Both the position numbers and the translations under genes were made by a program. From Alternaria dauci (lineage: Eukaryota; Ascomycota; Dothideomycetes; Pleosporales; Pleosporaceae): a DNA stretch of 64,000 bases. The notes beneath the pieces are model-generated. The model was not told the origin of the DNA and did not search any database. It was given only the letters and a program-made list of their open reading frames with translations. The stretch spans positions 620,001-684,000 of the forward strand of contig NC_091278.1 in NCBI RefSeq assembly GCF_042100115.1, given 5' to 3'. This document shows positions 12,050 through 22,236 of the stretch, one piece after another (the stretch's first letter is position 1; each line of letters opens with the position of its first letter).

Positions 12050-13072
12050 ATGGACGTACCAGTAGCTGCGAATGTACTAGGTACGTTCGGTGCAGTATGT
12101 ATATCCCCGACTCTTGAAGCAGATATATTAACAAAAACAGGTGTGTTGGTCCATTCAGGTACACAAACGCTTTCAGCCACCACCTGCGTGGTCGAAGGAG
12201 CCCAACTAACAGCGCGACGCAGTTGATTCCCCAGATTGTTATCAACTATCGCAGACATAACGCTACTGGACTCCAGCCAACTATGATGATGCTTTGGGCA
12301 TGGGCTGGAGTTCCACTTGGAGTTTATAACATTGCAGAAGATTACAACATTGCGCTACGAATCCAGCCTCAGATCCTTACCATCTTGAGCCTAGTGACTT
12401 GGATCCAGTGCTACTACTACGAGAAGGTCAATTAGTTTTCTTCCAAGAGTATTCTCGAATATGGCGGCTAACGTACAATAGAGTTGGTCAGTCGTCCGCT
12501 CCCTCGCTGTCGTCATCCCTGTGGCTTGTCTGATGGGGGGCATTCAAGCTGGCCTCATTTTCGCTATTGAACATGCAAAGGCAGAGGGTCTCCACTGGCC
12601 CAGTATTCTTATGGCAGTTGCTTCAGCTACTCTGCTTGCTGCTGGTGTCTTGAGACACTACTGGGACATCTACGTCCATCGTACTGTCAGAGGTATTTCC
12701 TTCATCTTTGTAGGCATCGATGCTCTGGGCGATCTCTTCTCTTTGGTGTCAGTCGTCTTTCAACCAAAGCTTGATATCCTGGGCTTAGTCATCTATGGCT
12801 CCGAACTGGTGCTTTGGATTGGCATCTTTGTTTGCGGAGCTTACTACAACCTCCCGACTTGGTATGTTGCAAAGCAGAAAGAGGAAACAAGCAACCCGGG
12901 TGTTGGCGAGTCTGGCGGAGTGGCGGCAGTCGCATCTGGCATCGCGCTACACGATCTGCCATCCAGCACCTCCGTGTTCAGGACGCCATCGGGTGAAATC
13001 GAAGCTGTTCGACAGCGGAGTATGAGCTCGGTGCGTAGCACCAACTTGGAGCACTTGCCGCGGAGAGTGTAA
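12050..13072 (+). CDS. PQ-loop repeat membrane protein, four exons including an 18-nt micro-exon
   Basis: Exons are 12050-12094, 12141-12158, 12223-12426 and 12482-13072, giving 285 residues. The join reads MDVPVAANVLGTFGA, then VCWSIQ from the micro-exon, then LIPQIVINYRRHNATGLQ. That sequence completes the first PQ-loop (LIPQI), so the micro-exon is strongly supported. The third intron has a weak donor, GTCAAT. Seven hydrophobic segments are visible, ending near YYNLPTWYV, followed by a Ser-rich cytoplasmic tail. The family includes lysosomal/vacuolar amino-acid exporters (Ypq/PQLC2) and related small transporters. The subfamily here, with GLQPTMMMLWAWAGVPLGVYNI, is widespread in fungi and its substrate is not known to me. 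The transporter role is inferred from family membership. Confidence 0.82.
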
Positions 13073-13557
13073 GTGACGCGCGGATTCAGTCATATTCCAA
13101 TCTATGGTCTTCAACCACACTTTTCACTCCATCTACCGTTTGTACCCGGTAGATCTCGACTCCACAGACAAATCCGAATTGCACGGCTACTTCCGCGTTT
13201 GGGTTAGTTCACATGTGTTTGTTGCTTCCCGATTCTTCACCTTTGGGCAGGCGCACGCACCTTCTCCACAATCGCTACTCACGCTCCCCACACTCGAACC
13301 CACTACAATTCTCCGCGACTCTCCACAATCTCATTTCACCGCCACCCATCACCGACCGCGATCACATTATAAACAGGCGCCACTCGCTCGTACAAGTAAG
13401 CTAGCTTGCACCCCCATCATCAACGTCTTCTCACAACCAGGAGCCTGGATTACTTCTTCGACCTATCACAACGCCCGCATACCGCTGTGAGGACTAAAAA
13501 GGCCAAACAGTCAAATCAATTTGTACTTCAACTCCGGCTCTTGATTCCAACTGCACC
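13073..13557 (+). promoter_or_regulatory. Promoter and C/T-rich leader of the 305-residue protein gene
   Basis: TATAAA at 13368-13373 lies about 185 bp before the ATG at 13558. The sequence after it is C/T/A-rich, as is usual for fungal leaders. No other feature is seen in the 485-bp gap. Confidence 0.5.
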
Positions 13558-14475
13558 ATGTCGTCCACCACTACAATCAAAACCACCTCTCTGGACTCGC
13601 AGTCCGATGGCCCGTCGGTGCCAAACCCAACGCCAGCTACCGAGCCTGTCGGTAGTCCCTACGAGCCTATCGACCCTCCCCCGGAGATGGACTACACAGC
13701 TGTCGCCAAGATCCTCGCCCCCATCCAGGAATCACTCAACGAGGCCGCCATGGAGGCAGCTTTCCCATCCCCGCCCATCAACACACCTGTGTTCGGCTCT
13801 CCGGCTCCTTCAGTGGCGTACCGCTACCCAATGACCCGCGGTCGCGGCTTCAGTGTAATTGGCGATAGACTCGTGCAGCTGAAGCTCAACGATCGCAAGC
13901 TTCGTAGCCACGAAGGAGACGTAGGCTCGAGCAACCACTCGCCCGATGTGTCCGTCGCCGAAGACGAAGAGACCGATATCGCGAGTATCTCCGAGGTGCT
14001 CAGTGACAGCGGCAAGGACAAGCAAGATTCCGGAAAAGCTCGTAAGACTCTTGATGCTATTGATGTGAATAAGGGCTCAGTTCCTATTGCTTTAGGCTCC
14101 CCCGCCGTCAACCCGCGCATCGTGGAGTACCTGTCTTTCACCTCTGATGACCTGCCTACGAACTCGGTCGCCCCTTGCTTTCCCTCTACGCTCATGAAGA
14201 CGAGCACCGGGTCGCTCAAGACTGTCATTGAAGGTAGCGACCAGGCTAGCGAAAAGAGCGAAGGCGTCACCGAAAAGAGCAACTGGGCTGAAGAGATCGA
14301 GGACGCTGTCGATCGCACTTGTCTCCGCCTTGAGCAGCTGGCTGACGACGAGTGGAAGAGGGACAATAGCAAGACTTTCGCCGAATATTATGTCGCTCGT
14401 CTCGAGCGCCTGCTCGGCAGCGAGAAGCGGGCCGTTCCTGTCACCATTCAAAAGAGCAAAGATGCAAACGAGTAG
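13558..14475 (+). CDS. Unknown protein, 305 residues, disordered with a helical C-terminus
   Basis: A single exon runs from ATG 13558 to TAG 14473-14475. The N-terminal half is rich in Ser, Thr and Pro, with short ordered-looking pieces such as DYTAVAKILAPIQESLNEAA. The last 70 residues are strongly charged and helical: EEIEDAVDRTCLRLEQLADD, then FAEYYVARLERLLGSEK. There is no signal peptide, membrane segment or known domain. A TATA box and C-rich leader lie upstream. The protein character of the C-terminal helix and the clean ATG context (CACCATG) support a real gene. I cannot assign a function. Confidence 0.65.
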   Translation: MSSTTTIKTTSLDSQSDGPSVPNPTPATEPVGSPYEPIDPPPEMDYTAVAKILAPIQESLNEAAMEAAFPSPPINTPVFGSPAPSVAYRYPMTRGRGFSVIGDRLVQLKLNDRKLRSHEGDVGSSNHSPDVSVAEDEETDIASISEVLSDSGKDKQDSGKARKTLDAIDVNKGSVPIALGSPAVNPRIVEYLSFTSDDLPTNSVAPCFPSTLMKTSTGSLKTVIEGSDQASEKSEGVTEKSNWAEEIEDAVDRTCLRLEQLADDEWKRDNSKTFAEYYVARLERLLGSEKRAVPVTIQKSKDANE

Positions 14476-14765
14476 ACCGTCAGAGTCTTGGCTTATGAAA
14501 TGTCCATGGCTATGAAACAGGCTCAAGGAAGGTGGCGTCGTTCACGGTACGGGTAATGCTTTACATTGCTTTCACGGTCTTAACGGTTCCATACCTTAGC
14601 AAGGGTGACCGTGGTTTTTTATACCCATGATTTCCTTCTTTAATCACATGCGAGTTCACGATGTGGTTTCTTCGATAGCTGGTTCGATAGTGAGCCTGGC
14701 ATAGCAGTAATGATAATGTAATTTCCTTGGGATTCCTTGACCTTGCTGCATGCGCGCCATGAACT

Positions 14766-15269
14766 CTAGGTAAAGCGCGAATACGAGCCGTTCCTTACAC
14801 CAAGCCCCTGCAAGATTGCAACAACAGCCAGTGTAATGGCTGTAGGTCTATCATTGCTCTTCCAGTAAGCCGCACCGGCAGCAGCTAGCATACCCGTCAA
14901 GATGCCAGCGATGCTTTTGTCGTACACATCGTAGATGCCAGTAACCGACCACTTGTAGTTGAGGATGCCTATAGAAATTTTGAGTAAACGAAAAGACGTG
15001 TAACACATCGTCATGCAAGGACTTACTCATCATGAGGAAGAAACCGCTACCTTCGTACCAACCAATCTTACTGGCACCACGGAGCATGACCGGGAGGGTG
15101 TTCATTGTTGGGTGTTTGAATTGGTCGAGACCTTTCATCTACAAGTCAGTGTTAGTATGCTATTCCTCGTAGGGAGCTCTGCGCCTACTGTGTGGCCGAT
15201 CGCCAAGATGGCGTAGGCAGCTGAAGAAGCCTGCAAGAGAGGATGTGATTGAGAGGTTGTCGACGCCAT
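14766..15269 (-). CDS. Small conserved membrane protein of unknown function, 131 residues
   Basis: Three exons: 15189-15269 (MASTTSQSHPLLQASSAAYA), 15027-15138 (starting MKGLDQFKHP) and 14766-14968. They are joined by introns of 50 and 58 bp with GTAGGC and GTAAGT donors. The joined frame is 132 codons including TAG. Hydrophobic stretches appear at AYAILAIGHT, FFLMM and GILTGMLAAAGAAYW, and again in TAITLAVVAILQG, suggesting three to four membrane passes. The motif LRGASKIGWYEGSGFF is distinctive. I recognise this as a small conserved ascomycete protein but know no function. Splice signals are strong on both introns, and each exon continues the same hydrophobic pattern. Its 3' end faces the gene at 13558, about 290 bp away. 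Confidence 0.75.
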
Positions 15270-15741
15270 TCTGTCAATCGTTATGCTTCTACGGCCAGAT
15301 TATATGATGATTTTTCTTTGATGATGATACTGGACAGTAGATAGGCACTGAGGGCAGGGGAGGGAGGAATCTTTTGGTTGTTGCTGTTACAGGGCGTCGT
15401 TCGTTGTCATGCTTCAAGCTGGTTACCAGCCGAGGTTAGTATGGATTAGGACGGATTTCCCCACTTTTTGCGGGTCCGCCCCAACCTACTCACATCTACT
15501 ATACGCATGAACGTGCATATCTATTCTTGGGGATACTTGTTTCTTCACGTAGGATCGTAGAATGCGCTCCTTGAAAACGTGAGAAAGGTCCATGGTGTAA
15601 GAATAATCGAGCACTGATAATCGCCAATGAGGCTGATACTCTGCACGCCTTTACTTCTCGAAAGAATCCCTTTTATTCTAAGCAATCATCGAAGCTATAA
15701 TTCGTCATGCACTCTGCTTTCAATCCATAAAAGAACTCCGT
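15270..15741. other. Gap upstream of the 131-residue membrane protein
   Basis: These 472 bp hold the promoter of the leftward gene at 15269 and the 3' side of the gene at 15742. I see no coding region. Confidence 0.45.
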
Positions 15742-16140
15742 TCATAATACCACGCAAACCGCACCCTTCCACTCACTCCCCCTATCCCCCTTCTGAACCA
15801 CAATCTGTCTCTCCCTACCCTGCAACCCCTTCACCCTCATCATCTGCGCTCTCTTATCCGGTGCCGGTCCTCCATGTTCCATACATTTGTATTCAATCCA
15901 CAAGGTTCTGGTGGTTGTTACGGCACAGTCCTCGCCGCTCTGCTCAGCCTTTTTGCAGCGACGGAACTTCACGGCCGCGCAGTCGCCGTAGCCTTCGCGT
16001 TTACAGGGGAGGTAGCGGGTCTCGTGGGTTGTGCACATTGTCTTGCTGAGTTGAATCTCGTTCTGGGTAGAGATTTGGTGTAGATGGCGGGAGGAGCAGA
16101 GCTTGGATGATGTAGAAGGGAGACACTGTAGGGTGGCCAT
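15742..16140 (-). CDS. Small Cys-rich protein, 132 or 98 residues
   Basis: The open frame has ATG codons at 16140 (MATLQCLPST) and 16038 (MCTTHETRYLPC). A TATA-like run ends only a few bases upstream of the first ATG, so the second ATG is the more likely start and gives 98 residues. From there the Cys pattern is regular: Cys2, Cys12 in LPCKREG, then DCAAV, RRCKKAE, EDCAV and YKCMEHG. The tail is basic and ends AVCVVL. Small Cys-rich proteins that begin with MCTTH-like sequences are common in Dothideomycetes, but I know no function. There is no signal peptide, which argues against a secreted effector. Intron content was not resolved. Confidence 0.5.
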   Translation of the reverse strand: MATLQCLPSTSSKLCSSRHLHQISTQNEIQLSKTMCTTHETRYLPCKREGYGDCAAVKFRRCKKAEQSGEDCAVTTTRTLWIEYKCMEHGGPAPDKRAQMMRVKGLQGRERQIVVQKGDRGSEWKGAVCVVL

Positions 16141-16609
16141 ATATATGCGATTCTTGTGAAGAGGATGTAGTTGGAGACGAGCGAGTACGTGTGCCTACGT
16201 GTACGATATATCGACGCACCATTTGAATGGAGGTCAAGAAGGAGAAGTTGCGACAAGTTCATATGAAATATTTGTTTCCCAACTCAGCCACCATAAAGGA
16301 CGAGAGAAGATGGGTTGATACCACCGAACGCTGAACCGTATGAACATACCCTGATGCCAATTTTAGTAGTATACAGAAACACCCTGCCGACTAGGGTCCG
16401 AAATGAAGACATGGCTTTAGATACAAAGGAAGCCGTATAGTACAGAAAATGTCTAAACCAGAACGCCCAAGTTTGGTATGTGCGCCTCATCTCTCTTCAT
16501 ATGCTCTTAGCTGGACGTGAATATACAGAAATCCATGCTTTAAATGTGTGGCATTGCTCTCCACCCAAATAGCCCTCATATTCCCTGGAAGAGTAATGCT
16601 CACGAGTGA
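16141..16609. other. Gap between two leftward genes
   Basis: These 469 bp contain a TATA-like ATATATAT run at about 16139-16146 serving the gene on the left, and the 3' region of the large gene on the right. Nothing else is seen. Confidence 0.45.
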
Positions 16610-19600
16610 TCAATCCTCAATGATACTAAGCAAAGAGTCAAAAACGTCGTCTTCGTCGCTTTCTTCTGCTAGCTGGCGTTGCGCATACGCATGTGCTTCG
16701 GCATCACTATCCTCCGCTAGCTCACGTTGTGCAAAGGCACGTTGTTCCGCGTTGCTATCCTCGCCGTCGTCGCTTGAGGAGCAGTTAATACTTCCGTCTG
16801 CAGAACTTGCGCTCATTTCGAATTCGGGCGCCGAGGCGCTGTCATTGTCGTCGTCAGTGACACCACGCCAGCTTTGCTCGCCGTCATCGTTTTCGTACGC
16901 ATCGTTGTCGTCATCGGGCTCGGTGTCGCCGCCATTGTTGTAAGCATTGAAGCCAGGGCCGCCCACAAAGGGTCCCGAGTGCGGCGTCGCATATGCAAAA
17001 GGAGTCGACTTTCCTGCAACGGTAGCAGAGCGCTGACTTGGTCTGCTCATGACATCCGAGTTCGATCGCGGCAGCGCAGGCTGCGATGAGTAGAATGGTG
17101 AGGGTGGTTCTCGCGAGTGACGAGGAGTCGTATTCCATATTGGGACCTGCGCAGTCTCAGGCCGTGGGGAGGAGGACCTCGCAACACGACGTCGCTTCAG
17201 TCTTGTCACTGACAAGCTAGGGGTATGTGAAATTGGCTGTGGGGCGGATGATTGTTCTGCGATAGAAGCGTTGAGGCGGCGCTTTGACAGGCGAGATGGG
17301 TAGGTGTCGATGACTGAAGCAGACACTGTACGATTGCGATAGTATTGTGGGCGTCGCGGGTGGTTCTCGCTCAATGGAGAGATGGGCTGGGGCTGCTTGT
17401 TCTTTAAGATCGAGTTGGGGGTGATTGATCTCCGCCAATTTCGCCCAGCAGGACGCATCGAGAGCTGAACTGACTGGTTGCTTCCAAAAGAAGAATGTAC
17501 ACTGGCGGGCGGCGCATCATACGTCTCAACAAACTGCCAGCATGCTTCTTTTGCATCCGCCTCTGGAACTTGAGGCTGACATTGCTTGTCGTTGTCTTCC
17601 ATCTGTGAGTCTTTTTCGGGTTGATAGCGAGGCAATTGTCGCAGTTCCGGCCACGACTGTTCCATGACGACAAACTCATTGCGGTCGACTTGTTGTGTAT
17701 AAGCTTCGCGAACCGTCACATACAGTCTTTTCTTTCCACCGGAGACTCTCATCATGACGCCTGCGGAAAGGAACTGGGCATTCCAGAGCGCGCTACTCGA
17801 CATCTCAGCAGGCGTAAGGAATCGTAGCCGCGACTCTTTGAGTACTTTTCGTAGAGGTATGTACGACGCCCGAAGACCAGGGTACGCAGCAATCATAGGG
17901 TTCTCGTCGCTGTCGTCGTACTGCAGGTAGTCGAACACGTCGGAAAAGGCATGCGACAAAGCCTCTTGGATATCTTTGGCATTAGAGCCTCTGAATGTGA
18001 CATCTCGCACAAAACCTCTGCTTTGGAGTCGCTTGTAGACTAGATTGTTACTTCCACAAGCCTTTGGGAACAACCAGTCGTCCGTAGACCCTGAAGCCCA
18101 GTTACTGATGTCTTGGCTACTCCATCCGTTCTCAGACTGACCAGGCACGGGCTCTTTATCTGAATTTCGAGTCACAGGATAGGGGCTAGAATCTGTCTCT
18201 CGTCCGAGAAATGGCAAGGTAGTAGTCTTGGACGTCCGGGCTTGAGTCCATTCTTCGGAATTCTGTGTCGTTTTGGTTACATCATGCATTGGTTCTTCAG
18301 GTGAGAACCAGATGCCTTTCAGGTCAGGACCCCATGGTAGCAGGACGACTTCCACTTCCCAAGGTTGCAGCGATGTGGGCGGCGCAGCGGCTTCCAGCAC
18401 ATCTAATCTCTCTTTGATGTTGTCAAGTTCCATCTCAGTATCCTTGCGATCCATGGCTCTGAGTATAAGGGCTGAAGAAGTGGTCGACTCTGCGGAGCCG
18501 AACGAAGTCGTAGTGTTATCTATGCGCCTTCTGCCAAAAGAATTATTGCTGGACTGGTCATCCATGGCCTGATGCATCCGTTCATGTTCGTCCAAACGAT
18601 GCTCCACATCAATGAGCCTACCCTCATACATCTCCAAGGTCTGGTTCAGATCTTCGGGCTGCACATAATTGAAGGATCCGTTCTCCAGTAAATCTAGGCG
18701 GCTGCCGAGTTCCTGCATAGTGCTGGCTACGTTAGGTATGGAGTTTAACAGGTTGTGAAGAGGAGCAAGGTAGGAGACGAGCTTCTGGAGGCCTTGTGCG
18801 GGAGCCGATTGAAGGAGGCTTTGCAGCTGCTCCTGTGGGGCTGCAGGAGTGTTCTTTGGTAAGAGCTGGGTGGGCACTGTGGCATACGTTTGGCCTTCTG
18901 ACGAGCCAGCGGATTGCTGTTGAATGGCCGAGGTTATCCGCTTCATTGCTTCAATCATGTCTTTGCCATCCTGTACGGCCCGATCCGCAGCCGTCAGGTC
19001 TGGTGTATTTCCAACACTTGGAGTAGCCACCTCGGTAGCGCTCTGTATATAGTCATCGGGATTGTAGGTATTCGGTATGGTATCGCCCGGCTCATCAGGC
19101 TGGAAGTTACGGTTGAACTCGAAGACTTGCTCAAGAATGCCGCGCGATGGGCTGGTAACGTTTTCTTCGTTGTGAACCGTGTTCGCCCGGTCAGGGGAGT
19201 TACTCGGCTCGTTGTAGGGCTTCCCCGGGGTATGAACGATGTTGATGTCGTCGGGTATAGTCGGTGTAGGCGACTGTTGACGATTCATCCGTCCCATGCT
19301 CTCTAGGTTCATCATGGAAAGACCAAGACCCGCCACCGTTTGGCGCGACTGATTTGCGCCATTCCTAGCTTCGTTGTTAGCCACTGGGCGCCGTTCATGA
19401 GATAGCAAGCAGACTGAAGGAATTCCAGGAAGACCGCTCGTGCTGGTTTGTGAGGGAGTGTCCTGACTTTGTATCAAGCGACTGAACGAGTTGGAGTAAG
19501 TAGACTGCTGTAAGAGTCGCTGACTGGGACTAGACAGCTGATGCATGCGCTCATTGTATCTGGCTTGACCCACTTCGGACAGAGGGTTGTCTTCCAGCTG

Positions 19601-19981
19601 TCGCAGGCCAGCGTTTGTGTCGCACGGCGCGTGTGGCAGCGATTGGGCCTGCTCACCACCTCCTGCATGAAGCGATCGAAGCGGCGCATTCACTAAAGGC
19701 GCAGGCTTTTCTGGCGCACGCGATGCCCTCAGATGGAAGCACGCATGGTGCCCACAAACACACCACGTTGAGCGCTCGCTGCTAGGCCGGTGCTCGGCGC
19801 TCTCATCGTGCAGCTCAGCACTAAACTTGTCCCAGAATTGATCACATCCACACTGTCCTACGCTCGCATCGCGATAGTTGCACGGCCCGTCAGGAAGCGA
19901 TCGTCTCGAGGGTGTTGGCTGTAAGAGCGCATGATTGCTTTGTCGCGTGACATTTGGATTTGGGTCCCCGAGGCCCGCCAT
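16610..19981 (-). CDS. Large unknown protein, 1123 residues, N-terminal Cys/His cluster and acidic C-terminal repeats
   Basis: The ATG at 19981 (MAGLGDPNPN) is the first ATG in the frame; 31 upstream codons open only from a GTG. A TATA box at 20175-20184 lies about 190 bp upstream. There is no intron. The N-terminus has a Cys/His cluster (Cys34, Cys44, Cys46, Cys74, Cys76, His78, His79, Cys81, His83) in the context QCGCDQFW and WCVCGHHACFHL. Residues 90-450 are largely disordered. Two short coiled-coil stretches follow (LIDVEHRLDEHERM and ELDNIKERLDVLE). A more globular region at about 630-765 contains DWLFPKACGSNN and FSDVFDYLQYDDSDENP. The last 50 residues are acidic with a tandem repeat of the form EDSxAExxAxAQRxLAE. 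I do not recognise the family. A nuclear or scaffold role is only a guess. Confidence 0.72.
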   Translation of the reverse strand: MAGLGDPNPNVTRQSNHALLQPTPSRRSLPDGPCNYRDASVGQCGCDQFWDKFSAELHDESAEHRPSSERSTWCVCGHHACFHLRASRAPEKPAPLVNAPLRSLHAGGGEQAQSLPHAPCDTNAGLRQLEDNPLSEVGQARYNERMHQLSSPSQRLLQQSTYSNSFSRLIQSQDTPSQTSTSGLPGIPSVCLLSHERRPVANNEARNGANQSRQTVAGLGLSMMNLESMGRMNRQQSPTPTIPDDINIVHTPGKPYNEPSNSPDRANTVHNEENVTSPSRGILEQVFEFNRNFQPDEPGDTIPNTYNPDDYIQSATEVATPSVGNTPDLTAADRAVQDGKDMIEAMKRITSAIQQQSAGSSEGQTYATVPTQLLPKNTPAAPQEQLQSLLQSAPAQGLQKLVSYLAPLHNLLNSIPNVASTMQELGSRLDLLENGSFNYVQPEDLNQTLEMYEGRLIDVEHRLDEHERMHQAMDDQSSNNSFGRRRIDNTTTSFGSAESTTSSALILRAMDRKDTEMELDNIKERLDVLEAAAPPTSLQPWEVEVVLLPWGPDLKGIWFSPEEPMHDVTKTTQNSEEWTQARTSKTTTLPFLGRETDSSPYPVTRNSDKEPVPGQSENGWSSQDISNWASGSTDDWLFPKACGSNNLVYKRLQSRGFVRDVTFRGSNAKDIQEALSHAFSDVFDYLQYDDSDENPMIAAYPGLRASYIPLRKVLKESRLRFLTPAEMSSSALWNAQFLSAGVMMRVSGGKKRLYVTVREAYTQQVDRNEFVVMEQSWPELRQLPRYQPEKDSQMEDNDKQCQPQVPEADAKEACWQFVETYDAPPASVHSSFGSNQSVQLSMRPAGRNWRRSITPNSILKNKQPQPISPLSENHPRRPQYYRNRTVSASVIDTYPSRLSKRRLNASIAEQSSAPQPISHTPSLSVTRLKRRRVARSSSPRPETAQVPIWNTTPRHSREPPSPFYSSQPALPRSNSDVMSRPSQRSATVAGKSTPFAYATPHSGPFVGGPGFNAYNNGGDTEPDDDNDAYENDDGEQSWRGVTDDDNDSASAPEFEMSASSADGSINCSSSDDGEDSNAEQRAFAQRELAEDSDAEAHAYAQRQLAEESDEDDVFDSLLSIIED

Positions 19982-21312
19982 TGGTGTTGATAGCTGAGCA
20001 TCCCGCAGAGGACGCGAAAAGTCTAGGAGTGAGACATGTCGCTGTTCCTGTCGAGGCTTTCGGCCGGTTAGCACGAGTCGAGGAAATGATGATGGTGGGG
20101 CCGAGCGCGTACCGAAGATTCTGCGAGCACTGTGCGCAAACCAGGTCGTGGCCGCGGGGGGGATGCGAAGGCTCTTTATATATACAGGGCAGGGCGGAGA
20201 TTGAAGGACGCGACCGACGCGACAGAACTGGTGGGCACGCAGAGGGGAGAGAGGCCGTGGATACTTTTGGGCCGTGACTCTTTAGCACGCATGCATGCCA
20301 CCAGCAACGGCTTAGTGACGGGCACCTGTAACACTTCCCCGGAGTCTGGGTACGCACGGGATGGGCTATCGATACAAAATTGACGACATGATAGGCTGAG
20401 GCAGCACATTCCTCCGACTACCCTGTCTAGCTGGCGGCCGGCCGAACACCCTGGCCGTTGGCTACCCATCCATCGAATCCAGCGAGGCTATAAACGCCAT
20501 GCGCGGCCTGCAAAGAGCAAAAAGTAAACCCTCCATAACAACCCTGATACATTTGCGAAAAAGCGATTTCTTCGCAACCTCTCCAGTCGTACGTGCTGGT
20601 AGCCCATTTGTCCAGGCAGCAACGACCCTATACATGGCGTCTCTCTCATCCACATGGGGTGCTGCATCATTGGCCAATACTCGAAGGGGGAAGGGGGAGG
20701 GACCATCGCACATCTGCATTGCATCTGCACGTCCTACAGGCCCCGACCATGATAGATGCGCATGGCGACAAGTTTGGACCCAGACATCAGCCTCGGGGTC
20801 GACAAATCTGTCCAAGGCAGAAACTGTATGTGACTAGTTGTCGTCAGCGCTGCGTTTGCCATGCATCTGACAGGGTCTCGAACGGGAAGCCGGGCGCTAG
20901 TCGACCAAATGATACATCACTTTGCGATACAAGAATCCGCCGAGAGCTCGTCCCATCCTGTCATGGGCAGGGCGCATTTCGCGTTTTGCGACCCAGATCT
21001 TGCATTTGTTGCGCATGTGGTGCGTAGCCACACACCGTTTCATTGCAGCCGCGAAGCACTTACGTACCATATCACGGATCCTTATCGCGCGCATATCTTG
21101 GTATTGTTATGGATGTCGACATAGATGATCTGCAATCATGTACCACTCTGCCAACAGGCGTTCTGGGAGTATTCCAAGGTTAAACTCACATTGAGCATTA
21201 CCGAGTATACATGGAATGCTCAACATTGTACATTAGGAAATCTTAGCTCAGGTAAGAGACCAATCAACACCGTTTGTCGTCCAGTCTTCCTCTCCAGACT
21301 CCAACAAGCCAG
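19982..21312. other. Promoter of the 1123-residue protein gene and gene-poor stretch
   Basis: Apart from the TATA box at 20175-20184 I see no supported feature. Overlapping open frames on both strands between 20460 and 21130 mostly start at TTG or GTG and look like chance frames in a GC-rich stretch. Confidence 0.45.
20175..20184 (-). promoter_or_regulatory. TATA box of the 1123-residue protein gene
   Basis: On the minus strand this reads TATATATAAA, about 190 bp upstream of the ATG at 19981. It argues that translation starts at or after that ATG rather than further upstream. Confidence 0.5.
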
Positions 21313-21903
21313 TCATCTCATCGTCCCATCGTCAGCCTCAAGACCCCTCGGAAGGATACCCCCTGTCGTGATCAGCGAATCCTCCGTCACCAAAAAACAG
21401 TACACCGTATACGGCGGAATCACCATCACAATCCCCTTCTTCATCTTCATTTCCGTGGGCTGGAAGTCTTTCATATCCATCTTTGCAGGCTCATGATGGA
21501 GTTGCCAGCGTTCCATCTCAGTCAAGGGCCTTCCGTTTACCTGGACAGTTGGCTCGCCCTCCTCTGCGAGAAAGTAACACTCGTTGGTGGTGAAGCGCGT
21601 GGCTGACACGAATTGGGCTTGGAACAGAATCCGGTGCGCAAACCAGAACGGATCTTGGTTCATGTGGTATCGGAGAGCGGGTGTGTTGTTACGTGAATCG
21701 TTGATCCTTAGGACAGCGGTTGGGATGATGGGGGCCGGGAGAAAAGGACAACATACGAGGGGTTGGTGATCGGACCGGAACTGGGCCTTGACTTGTCCTT
21801 TGGTCCATTGATACGTCTGCGGTGCGGCAGACAGTTCGACGTCGACTGTCTCGCTGGGGTCAGTCCAGGAGGCCAGAAGGTTAGCGATGGGCGTAATGGT
21901 CAT
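21313..21903 (-). CDS. Unknown protein, 196 residues
   Basis: A single open frame runs from ATG 21903 (MTITPIANLLASW) to TGA 21313-21315. The translation reads as a compact globular protein with evenly spread hydrophobic and charged residues, for example RYHMNQDPFWFAHRILFQAQ and VMVIPPYTVYCFLVT. A possible 50-bp intron in the middle (GTATGT to CCTAAG) was tested and leads at once to a stop, so the intron-free reading is kept. There is no signal peptide or membrane segment. I do not recognise the family. The gene is likely real, but the start could be in an upstream exon. Confidence 0.58.
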   Translation of the reverse strand: MTITPIANLLASWTDPSETVDVELSAAPQTYQWTKGQVKAQFRSDHQPLVCCPFLPAPIIPTAVLRINDSRNNTPALRYHMNQDPFWFAHRILFQAQFVSATRFTTNECYFLAEEGEPTVQVNGRPLTEMERWQLHHEPAKMDMKDFQPTEMKMKKGIVMVIPPYTVYCFLVTEDSLITTGGILPRGLEADDGTMR

Positions 21904-22236
21904 AGTCGGCGTTGGGCGCGATTGGAAGTAGTCGGAGAAGAGGGATTGGGCAAGCAGAGGGTAGGATGGTGTATCGGAGATAGAAGTAGTTGTGGGGGAA
22001 TCTAAAGCCCACAGAGTCTAAGTGAAGGTGAAGGTGAAGGCAAGTGTCGCGCCAATATGGTACGATATCCTAATACAGTTGAACTAGAGATCAAAGGTGT
22101 ATATGGACGATTTTGAACGCAGGATACAACCAGTAATGTACTGCACTCACGATGGCGCCCTCTTTCAATTCTGTAAATGAACACAGCTACAGCATCCTGA
22201 GCAGTATCGCAGCTAGCCAGCCCACATAATCCTACT
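21904..22236. other. Gap between two leftward genes
   Basis: The 333 bp hold the promoter of the gene at 21903 and the 3' UTR of the mutase gene. Nothing else is visible. Confidence 0.45.

Noticed and set aside
21720..21780. Possible 50-bp intron (GTATGT to CCTAAG) in the 196-residue gene
   Set aside because: Removing it shifts the frame into an immediate stop, while the unspliced frame reads well on both sides.
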